Below, piece after piece: positions 55,566 through 64,000 of a DNA stretch of 64,000 nucleotides. Source of the DNA: Elymus sibiricus (lineage: Eukaryota > Streptophyta > Magnoliopsida > Poales > Poaceae). The notes under the pieces are model-generated. The model did no database searches, was not told the DNA's origin, and saw nothing but the letters and a program-made list of their open reading frames with translations. Position 1 is the stretch's first letter; each line of letters starts with the position of its first letter. Position numbers and translations under genes: made by a program. The stretch spans positions 240,330,866-240,394,865 of the forward strand of contig CM077676.1 of assembly GCA_039707655.1 (NCBI GenBank). The letters run 5' to 3'.

Positions 55566-55805
55566 AGCCAGGCGAAGTCATCAAGTGTTCGTGTCCTCGT
55601 GGCTCTAGTAAAGGCTGAAAGAAAGCGTGCAATAGCCCTTGAGAATGTAGCTGAGTTCCCAAAGATGCGAAAAGAGCAATCAGATGCTCTCTTCACCCAA
55701 GCCAAACAAGAGATGGAAGAAGCCAGAAAGAAGCTAGCAGAGGCAGAGCATGCTAAGCGTCTCCTGCTATCTAAAACTGATGTCAATCTGAATTTTCATT
55801 CATAA

Positions 55806-56700
55806 TAGCTTGGTTCAAATGTTGATCCAGTTAGCATGCATATTGTGATGTTCGTGCATCGACTGAGATGTATGTAAGTCTGATGCCGAGATGTGGCACA
55901 GAATATATTTTTTCCGGGTCATGTAATAACTTACTCTATTTCCAGAACAATAACAGACAAACCATGGGACATGGTATAGTTCACATGCAAGCCCAACATT
56001 CCAAGTTTAACTTTCACATCAAACTCATGTTCACAGATATCTTCACTTTCATAGATAATGTCCACAACCAATTAATAGCCATAGTTGAAATAGTTTATGC
56101 ATCTCAATGATTCACTTCAAAGCTAAAAAAAAGTGAGGAGAATTAGAAATAAAGAAAAATCTATAGTTCTTACTACCAACATCAATGCTTCTCCAAAACA
56201 ACATTTAGTTCACAGCCAAAACACATATTCCTTTTGAGAGCATTGATGAAAAAGGTGCATTTTCTACCAATGGCGGAGGGACTCCTGTATAATTTTGTGG
56301 TTCCACTAAAATTGAGGTATCTGCTTCTGTTTGCACAAACATGCCTGAGATTGACATCCGTGTTTGCAAAAATATGTAAAAGGGTTATCGATGGCATTGC
56401 GTCATTTTACAAGTGCCATTGGATTTATCGATGGCACTAGATTGACAGCAGCATATTACTCACTGTGTGACATTGCATCATTTTTCAAGTGACATTGGAT
56501 TGACAGCAATTAAACAATGGCAATATAAGGGCATGGTGATGTTGGGCGCGCCAACACCATGTAAAGTACCTCCACGGATGCTCTGCCGAGAGCAACAAAC
56601 ATATCAGTGCGAGCACAACAAAACTAGACCGTATGAAATTAATTACATTTCAGACATTTTTTAATAAACGAGAATAGCTTCCGGAGGCAGGTATAATCTA
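55806..56700. other. AT-rich spacer, no gene
   Basis: A short imperfect direct repeat (CATTGCGTCATTTTACAAGT at 56396 and CATTGCATCATTTTTCAAGT at 56471). Nothing else. Confidence 0.35.
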
Positions 56701-57200
56701 ATGCCGGCCGCGGCGGCCCTCCGTGCCTTCCGCCTCCGTGGCCTCTGCCTCCGCCATAACATCCCTGTGTCCGGCTGCGCTTCAGCCGAACGGGATGACC
56801 CAGGGGAAGAGTGGCTCCTCCGCTTCCGTGAAGCCGAGGCGGGGGTCAATGGTGTTGTGCGCTAAACCGGGCAACACACCGGGTGTGTATGCCGGCAACG
56901 CGGTGGCGGTGGCCTTCGTGGGACCCAAGCGGCGGCGGCTCCCATGGTCTACTTTTCCTCGGTGTCGGCGGCGGCCGCGGAGGTGCTGGCCAGTTCCGCT
57001 GGCAAGCCGCGGTTCTGCCAACATTTGCAGCAGATGGCGCGGCCGGCCACGGTGCACTGGACGCCGTGCTCCCCCGCGTGCCGGCGTGGAGCAACTGGCC
57101 ACTCCTCTGCGAGCTGGCTTGGAGCGGCGAGTTGCTGCACCAGGGGCCAGCTTGGAGCGGCGGCTTGCTCCTCCGCTTGCCCGCCTGCAGCCTCGCCCAT
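56701..57200 (-). pseudogene. Decayed GC-rich Ala-rich ORF, uncertain
   Basis: From ATG 57199 on the minus strand a frame reads MGEAAGGQAEEQAAAPSWPL, PSQLAEEWPVAPRRHAG, a Cys-rich patch (QCTVAGRAICCKCWQNRG) and STSAAAADTEEK before a stop at 56951-56949. Farther on, three frames each look plausible (Gly/Arg-rich, acidic or basic). The style matches the Ala-rich cargo proteins elsewhere, but the plus strand is equally open. Coding status is doubtful. Confidence 0.25.
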
Positions 57201-57551
57201 GGTATTGACAGCCTGGGGCGGGGAGGGAGGTGGAGCAGCGAGTTTCCTGGCTCGTATCCGGCAGGCTCGGCTTGGCACCGAGCCGGCTTTTATGCCGGAG
57301 AACTCGTCTTCATGCTCGCCGGATGCTATGGAGAGTGTGGAGAAAATGGTGCAAGGAGGAGATGGGGAGCGAAGGTGTGGTGCGGTTCTTGCCAGGCGTC
57401 TGGCCTTGTTTAACTAGCGGGCGGACGCTAGGAGCCAAGTGGCATTGTGTTGAATGCCGGTAGGCTTGTGGACGGACATGTGGGCGGAGTTGGTTTCTCG
57501 GCACATGCGAGGGTTCAATGGACATAGGCGGGGCAGCCTGAAGTTGGTTGA

Positions 57552-57785
57552 GAGCATGGTTAATAATATAGCCAACAATTGGCTATAAGAAGTTGCCATG
57601 TCATTTATTAGAGTCAACCTAATAGCCGGCTTGTACAATAGTAAGATTTAAATATGTAGTACTTTGTTAATAGCTGGCCCACCATACATTCTCACAAAGT
57701 GTCTTGGGTCTCATGCTATAGCCGGCTCTTATTCTATAGCCCGCTTTCCTTCTCTATCCTCTTCTCTCTCCTCCAACTAAGCAAA
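57552..57785. mobile_element. MITE-like repeat copy 3 (GCTATAGCCGGCT family)
   Basis: Shares CTCACAAAGTGT, CTCATGCTATAGCCGGCTCT and TATAGCCCGCTTTCCTTCTC with copy 1, plus a start GAGCATGGTTAATAATATAG. Borders are approximate. Confidence 0.45.
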
Positions 57786-58790
57786 GATATAATGCGGCGA
57801 GGATGCGTGTTCAGCCTGACGTGCAGCGGGTACTGCTCTCTCGGCCGGTGTGCCGGTTCAATGCCTGCGCCAGTGAGAGGTCGCGTCCGCTCTGGCACTG
57901 GGTGAGAGAGGACGGCACGGTCCGCAGATCGGGATGCGTCGGCAGTGTGTCTCCTACCTCACCGACGGTGACCGCATCAACGCTCCATCGCCGCCCTTCC
58001 ACGGCGGACAGGATCCGGTCAGATCTTTCACCGCTGGTGAGGAGAGAGACAATGGCTACCGCCCGTGTTGTTTAGATCAGGAGAGGGTGAGTGTGTTAAG
58101 GGAGCAACCCTGGCTAGCAGCAAGCGCTGAAACTCCAGCCTACGTGTATAGTGACGATTTTCATTTTTCGCTCCATAGCAATCGTTTTAATAAATTGTAT
58201 AATGCGATTCTCAAAAAAAAAGTGTAACGCGCCATTGAAAAACGGAACTCGTGTCTTGCTAAAAAAATGTATTTTATAAACGTGGCAACTCGATCAGTAG
58301 CAAGCCACCGCCTCCAGGTCGTTCACGTGTAGTCCCGGCCCGTCAACACCTGCAGATCAAATTATCACGCGAGCAGACTCTTCGTACAAAAGTGCGCTCC
58401 ACCACGCACCCGGTACCGGCGCATAGAGAAATCGTGCACCTACGGGTTTATTTGTTTACTGTGCGTTACGTAACTCTCATATGTGCGAGACAGCGAGAGA
58501 CCGACTGCGTGTGCCTCTTCTCTTTGTATATGTACTCCACTGTTTGTGTGATGTCCAAAAAATAATTATAATACTCCAGCGTTCCTGTGGGGACCGTTGG
58601 ATCGTTGATCAAACGGACATAGGTAGAGGTCGTAAAAATTTGCAGAAAACCCCTCAAAGAGTCTCAAAATTTCGGTCGGGTCCAGAGGTTTTTTCCACGA
58701 TCCAACGGCCGGAGAACTATCGTATCGTGGGAGCTTGGGAGGCCTTGGAGCACCAGATTTTTTCCTACAAGGGATTGTCCTACAAACAAA
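57786..58790. other. Spacer, no gene
   Basis: A GC-rich patch 57800-58080 is open on both strands without a known product. The rest is AT-rich. Confidence 0.3.
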
Positions 58791-58799
58791 TGGTGTGTG

Positions 58800-59741
58800 T
58801 GCGTGAGAACCGGCATAGAGAAAGAGAGTAACCTAGAGAGAGAGAGAGAGGGGGGAGAGCGCGCATACGAGAGATCGACCTCGAGATAGATCGTGTGTCT
58901 GAAAGAGAGAGGGAGAGAGAGAGAGAGGAGGGAGTACTGCATGTGTGAAAAGACACGAAGAGTGTGTGTGCGCGAGAGGTATCGACATAAAGAGAGACGG
59001 TAGCTAGTGTGTGTGCACGATCGGGAGAAATAGAGGTAGACAAAAGATCGAGGATCAGAGAGAGAGAGAGGAGGGAGTACTGCATGTGTGAAAAGACACG
59101 AAGAGTGTGTGTGCGAGAGGTATCGACATAAAGAGAGACGGTAGCTAGTGTGTGTGCACGATCGAGAGAAATAGAGGTAGACAAAAGATCGAGGATCGGA
59201 GAGAGACATCGGAGTATGCGGGTGTGAGAGATGTAGGGAAGAAGGCTCGGTGATCGATTGAGCGCGTTTGTGTGTGACGGAGAAAGGATGGGAGAAGTTA
59301 CATGGAGTACACATGAATGGTTAGGGAGCGGGATACATTGTGTGCAAGGGAGGCCAAGAGAGATGGGGTGCGTGGAACGAAGGGGCCTACAAACATTGTG
59401 CGAGAGAGACCTAGAGACAGCGCATGAGAAATAATGCCGAGTGCGTGTGTATGTGTGCTGCGGAGAAAGAGAGTTCTTGCTACAAACAAATAGGGAGCAC
59501 GGGAGACACTACACAGAGAGGGTGTGTTTCAAGAATGCGCGAGATATCTACATAGATACAAGGAGCGCGAGAGATACATATACGAGAGAGGGGAAGTGAG
59601 AGTGTGTAATAGATGGATAAACCTAGCCAGAGGCTGGTCGATAAGTGTGTGTGGAAGAGACATGAGTCGGGGGTGCGAAAGGGAGAGTTGTGTCTGTGTG
59701 AGGTAGACAGGGGTCGGGAAGGGGCGAGCGAAAGCAAAGAG

Positions 59742-59776
<35 letters not shown>

Positions 59777-60270
59777 TTAGAGAGAGAGAGAGAGAGAGAG
59801 AGATTGTCTGACCAGTAAACAAAGGAATAGTTTTTGTTTTGGAACAGAGGTGAAGAGGGAAAGGAGACGCCGACAAACGGTGTGTGTGTGTGTGAGAGAG
59901 AGAGATAAATTTTAGTGGTAGGAGTCATATCAAGAAAGAGATGAGGTGCGTGATAGATCCATAGAGGGAGAGACAAAATGAAAGCCGAGTGAGAGAGTGT
60001 GTGTGGCGGGGAAAAATAACGCTAGGTAGCCGGAGAGATACCAGAGCACGATAGAGATGTAAGAGATAATGAAAGCCGAGTGGTCTACAGAGATAGAGAG
60101 AGCGTGACACATGTCGAGAGAGACGGCGAGAGACTGTGTTTTTGAAAAAAGAGAAACATGTACTAAGTCTGCGGGTGAGATAGAGAAAAGAGTGTGATGG
60201 CTATACTGCTATATGAAGGAGCACGCGAGAGAGACCTAGAGAGAGATGGGCATGAAAGGAGATTCAAATA
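58800..60270. repeat. GA/GT-rich microsatellite block
   Basis: Plus-strand (GA)n runs at 58837-58850, 58906-58930, 59059-59071, 59755-59802 and (GT)n at 59743-59754 and 59881-59893 dominate. It is the reverse-strand counterpart of 51900-52960. Minus-strand frames full of Ser/Leu/His/Thr are artefacts. A 143-bp direct duplication lies at 58931 and 59074. Confidence 0.8.
58931..59199. repeat. 143-bp tandem duplication inside the GA-rich block
   Basis: GGAGTACTGCATGTGTGAAA through GACAAAAGATCGAGGATC occurs twice, starting at 58931 and 59074, almost identical. Confidence 0.85.
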
Positions 60271-61497
60271 TTTAGTTGCGTGTGTAAAAGATGTCAACAT
60301 AAAAGGGATTCAAATATTTGATTTAGAGATGATGATACATGTAATTCATACTCGAACCAAAATTGATCTATCAAACATGCATATTCATTTGAATTTGGGC
60401 ACATGTATGTTATTTAATTTCTTGATATTAGTGATCCAAGCACTTGAGTTGAACATAAAGTGGTTTCAAATATTTGAATTCAACCTTATGAATTTGAGAT
60501 TATGGCATTTGTAAACCATTTATATATATAAAGGGTGTTGTGCTTTTGAAAGTATATATAAAAAAATGATGTATATAGATTTGTATTCGAATACAAACTG
60601 GATCCTGCTCGGAAAAAAAAAAGAATACAAAATGGATTCGAATTGAGATGGCACGGTAAACGTGCAAGCTTATTCTCCTAAAATTTGAACGAAGCAGTGA
60701 AACACCCAGTCCCTCATCGTCCGTAACCGACCAAAACCAAAATTTGGGTGATGGAAATTACTGCCTATGCCCTGACACGCAAAACCTGCAGGCTCAATTT
60801 CTATAGGTCTCGATAGGGGTAGGTTTGTAATTTCACTCAAACGTGACATAACTGCCTCTCACCCTGATTCATACACGGTGCGCGCCAAAACACAGTCTCT
60901 CCTCGGCCGAAATCGGCTCTCACCCCGATTCATACACGGTGGGCGCCAACAGTGGGCGCCAAAACAAACTCTCCTCGGCCGAAATCGCTCTCGCCCAATA
61001 TTCGGGGTATGCGAGATTACCGTCCTACCCCCAACCGACCAATATCACTTTGATGTCTGAAATTTTAAACGGGGGCTAAGTTTGTAACTTTCCACGCATC
61101 TGAGACAAGCGCGTCCCAAAGACATGGTTCCCCCTACCTCTCTCTCCCTCCATTTCCCCATTTGTACTCCGTGGGCGCCAAAACACCCTCTCCACCCCAG
61201 CCTCCTCTGTCCGCCACCCCATCCACCGCCGTCCTCCTCCACCATGCCGGAGCTGATACCCGACACCGTCGTCCATTACAAGAGATCGACGTCTCTCATC
61301 CACGGTTCCAGACTAGGATCCTTGCATCGCGTCCTCTCGCTTCATCCGCGCCATCGTCCACCTTGTCGGGGCCGCTCCTACGACCGTCTCATCCACCACG
61401 CCGGGACATATCCCCCGCCGCCACCGTCTGCCGTCCTAGATCTGCTTCCACGCCGCCGACAGCCATCGCAACCATAGCACCCTCAACTTCTCAGCAG
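60271..61497. promoter_or_regulatory. Spacer and upstream/leader region of the transposase-like gene
   Basis: 60270-60660 is AT-rich. From 60680 there are duplicated phrases CTCTCACCC(C/T)GATTCATACA with CGGTG(G/C)GCGCC at 60857 and 60916, and CTCTCCTCGGCCGAAATCG at 60897 and 60970, then a GC-rich leader (61195-61490). No TATA position can be fixed. Confidence 0.35.
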
Positions 61498-64000
61498 ATG
61501 CCTACACGGCACCGCAACAGAGGCGGTACTCTTTCATATCTGCTCAAGTTATTTATTTCAGCCAGAAAATAGATCGCCACTACTTTACTGTGATTTCTTA
61601 TCCATCACTTAGAATCTTACTTCTTAGTTGAAAGCAAACATTGTTTGCGAAGTAGCCTTTGTATCCTTTGCACCTTTAGATCCACCATGGTACGCTCAAC
61701 ACTATACTCGCAATGCTTATGGTTTTCCCCTTTCATATTCACTACCATCATCCTAGGTGCTTCGTGTCGTGCCAGCACTGCTCCTCAACCCATCAAGCGA
61801 AACAACATGCCACTCATATTTCCAAAGCTTAGTTGTTCAAATACGAATCTGATATGATGCTGACATTACTAAAATAGTGAACGTTTAATTGGTCAGCTAA
61901 TGTTCCTACTTTAGTTTCAAAAAAGCATGTGCGCCACATATAGAGAGACATCAGGGAATTGCATTTCTTTATGCGCTCTGGTTCATCATGGGTGGGCAAC
62001 GAACATTGTAGTATCCAAACTCTGCTTGCTCTTCTTTAACCTGTTCCTCTTCTGTTCGTCTTTAATAAGTATAGTAGTACAATATGTTCCTTGTCGGGAA
62101 GAGGAGCAGGGACATTTGCAGTCCACGTGTCTATTGGGTCGTTTCTAATCAATGCTTTCAACTCTTCGAGTTGGTCTGCCATAATATCCAAGAAATGCTG
62201 AGAGCTGTGTCGCCTTTGATAGTCTAGACTGATAGTAACAGTAGTGCGCCTTCGGTTGAAGAGAGCTGCCCCTGTAGGGGATCCAAAGCCTTTGTAGCCG
62301 TACCGGCAATACAAGCCCATATTTTCCAGCTAGTTCCACTTTCCCAATTTTACTCGTGATGCTTAGGGTCTTCCCATTTTATCTACACTATCAGCTGCAT
62401 AAGTGCTTTGTGCCGTACTAGCAGCACTCCACCCTTCAAGCTAAACAACACACCACTCATATTTACAAAGCTTAGTTGTTCATATCTGAATGTGATATGA
62501 TAATGATATTAGTTAACAGACACATTTAATTGGTCAGCTAATGTTCCCACTTGAGTTTCCAAATGCACGTGGCCTGGTTTATCATGAGCTTAGTTTCCAA
62601 ATGTATAGAAAGAAGGGGAATCTCCATAATATGCTTCCTCTTCTATTCTTTAACATGTTCCTCTTCTGTTCTTCTTTAATAAGTACAGTATGTTCCTTGT
62701 CAGGAAGGGGATCAGGGAGATCTGCAGTAAACAGGTCTATTGGCCGCTTCTGCTAGATGCTTTCAGCACTTCGAGTTGGTCTGCCATAATATCCAGGAAA
62801 TGCTAGGAGCTGTGTGGCCTTTGAGAGACTAGACTGATAGTAACAGTAGTGCGCCTTCAGTTGAATAGAGCTGGCATGTAGGGGATCGAAATGCTTTCGA
62901 TTAGTAGCTGCAATACAACCCCATATTTTTGAGCCAGTTCCACTTTCCAGATTTATTTATGATGTTATGGTTTCCCCCTTTTATCTATACTACTATCTGC
63001 CTAGATGCTTCGTGTCATACTAGCAGCACTCCATCCTTCAAGCTAAACTACATGCCACTCATAATTCCTAAGCTTAGTTATCAAATTCAAATCTGATATG
63101 ATACAGATACTAATAAAATAGAGACACATTTAATTGGTCAGCTAATGTTACTATGCGAGTTTTGAAATGCATGTGCGCCACATATAGTGTCATGAGGGAA
63201 TACTATTTCTCTGTGCGCTCTCGTCATCATGCTTTGGCAATAAACTTTGCATACAGTATATTTTGAACCTATCATGTGCCAACTATCATTACTTCTGGAG
63301 ATCCCAACAGGGAGCCTATTTTTTTTTGAGCAATAGTGCCAGATTATATTAATGTATGCACCAAATTACAACACACATGGGCTCTCTCATCAGAATTCCA
63401 GAGGTAGCACACAAGGGTTTACAAGGAGCCCCTATTATATTAGGATATCCTATGCATTTCAAAGATAATCTCACTACTATTTCTATTTTCATGCATATCA
63501 GATATTGAACATGATCACAATGAATATGAGAATGCGCGCATCAGAGGAATACTGCGGAAAAGTGCAATGGCTAACAAACTTGGCATCAAGGGATTGGGTT
63601 CCATTCTGGATGGAATGAAACCCACACGCTCCTTACCTACAGATTCGTGTTCAGAATATGATCCTAATGACTATTCTGAGCTCGTGCAGTCAAAGGCAGA
63701 TCGCCTATCGTGTTCACCCATCAAGGTGCCTGTTCTAATTTGGCAAGGTTTTATTGGTTGCACGTATCTTGCATTTCTTCTACTTCGTTGCACCGCCATC
63801 TGCTTAGTTTACTCATCATATATGTGAAGATGCCATGCCCATCCATTATCAATACCTATTCCATCTGTCATCATACCATGTTTTTCCATTCAAATGTTGT
63901 TCTTGTGTATCAGACATCCAAAAGGAAGAGGGTGATTGTAGAACCTGAAGGAGTACAAACAAAGTCTTTGAAAAAGGTGGTGGTACCAGAGAAATCAGAT
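61498..64000 (+). CDS. Ptta/En/Spm (Transposase_24)-like gene, 5' part, runs off the right edge
   Basis: Three coding exons fit perfectly: 61498-61525 (MPTRHRNRG plus one base), 63502-63725 and 63914-64000; junctions are GT-AG and the phases (1, then 0) match. The product so far is ~113 aa: a basic start, DIEHDHNEYENARIRGILRK, MANKLGIKGLGSIL, an acidic Ser/Asp stretch (DSCSEYDPNDYSELV), then TSKRKRVIVEPEG with KKVVVPEKSD. The YE.aRi..il.n...n..LGI pattern followed by a KRKR patch is how repeat-associated plant transposase_24 genes begin; the conserved core would lie beyond the window. It may be transposon-encoded or host-domesticated. Intron 1 (1976 bp) contains a ~0.6-kb tandem repeat; intron 2 is 188 bp. 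No lesion is seen. Confidence 0.5.
61700..63260. repeat. ~0.6-kb tandem repeat in intron 1, about 2.5 copies
   Basis: Landmarks such as TAATTGGTCAGCTAATGTT (61890, 62527, 63132), TCGAGTTGGTCTGCCATAAT (62167, 62772) and GATAGTAACAGTAGTGCGCC (62230, 62835) recur at 605-640-bp intervals. Copies differ by many substitutions and small indels. Confidence 0.85.
63319..63425 (-). mobile_element. LINE 3' tail remnant (reverse orientation) in intron 1
   Basis: T9 at 63319-63327 followed by GAGCAATAGTGCCAGATTAT and ATTAATGTATGCACC; same design as the tail at 11961. The stretch ends near 63425. Confidence 0.45.

Larger units (their letters stand above)
53281..55805 (+). pseudogene. Remnant of a transposase-like (Transposase_24 type) gene with intact last exon
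   Basis: The clearest part is a last exon at 55395-55805 (acceptor GTCAG), 136 residues: DAVRARREVWSTSRSGFEA, a three-fold minisatellite peptide (CQFPNDAGLHTR), then a coiled coil SSVRVLVALVKAERKRAIAL with EQSDALFTQAKQEMEEARKK and a short end. This resembles the C-terminal helix of plant Ptta/En/Spm-type transposases. Earlier pieces are weaker: a GC-rich leader (53480-53850) whose GATCTGCTTCC..GCCGAC phrase matches the leader of the gene at 61.4 kb, and a short exon-like piece near 54354-54433. No complete frame can be built, so it is called a remnant. Confidence 0.35.

Noticed and set aside
58664..59314. 216-codon minus-strand frame rich in Ser/Leu/His/Thr
   Set aside because: Translation of GA/GT repeats; its apparent internal protein repeat is the 143-bp DNA duplication.

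Overview
The window looks like nuclear DNA of a grass, most likely a Triticeae genome (wheat, Aegilops or barley type). Reasons: it is dominated by nested transposons (gypsy-type LTR pieces, CACTA elements, LINE tails, Stowaway and Tourist MITEs with exact TA or TTA target duplications), genes have GT-AG introns and GC-rich first exons, and two genes belong to plant-only families. There are no operons, and I see no tRNA, rRNA or CRISPR array. The organism is inferred from repeat style, not from a database match.

Only two genes look intact and host-like. The first (6434-9676, +, 3 coding exons, 645 aa) encodes a long coiled-coil protein of the At5g41620/BRANCHLESS TRICHOME-related family; it has a Stowaway MITE in intron 1 and another just past its stop. 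The second (43824-42244, -, 2 exons, 410 aa) encodes an F-box/DUF295 protein. A third gene enters the right edge (61498-64000+, +), with three coding exons in frame, and resembles the plant Ptta/En/Spm transposase (Transposase_24) genes; a decayed relative probably lies at 53.3-55.8 kb.

The rest is layered repeats. 1-3171: end of a long gypsy-type LTR. 3566-4604: broken gypsy protease/reverse transcriptase on the minus strand. 11.4-14.05 kb: LTR fragment, LINE tail, a degenerate AACATTTTT repeat and a 421-bp hairpin MITE. 14.05-19.1 kb: a cassette with two decayed GRF zinc-finger genes and an acidic, NLS-tailed protein. 19.3-24.39 kb: a retroelement-like unit with a long decayed minus-strand ORF. 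24.393-28.19 and 39.44-41.1 kb: a CACTA left end and a ~1.25-kb tandem array. 28186-39440: a complete 11,255-bp CACTA element inserted in that array (TSD TAA). 44.4-51.4 kb: a second exonuclease cassette. 51.5-53 and 58.8-60.3 kb: CT/CA- and GA/GT-rich microsatellite blocks of opposite strand bias.

The most interesting content is the cargo of these repeats. The complete CACTA element has no visible transposase but carries a B3-domain gene, two intact and one broken Ala-rich coiled-coil ORF, a Pro/Ala-rich ORF and a WRN-like DEDDy 3'-5' exonuclease gene. A second, divergent DEDDy exonuclease at 49.6 kb is likewise accompanied by minus-strand Ala/Glu-rich coiled-coil ORFs. Most of these reading frames are broken by nonsense codons, many of the kind expected from C-to-T change, rather than by large rearrangements.
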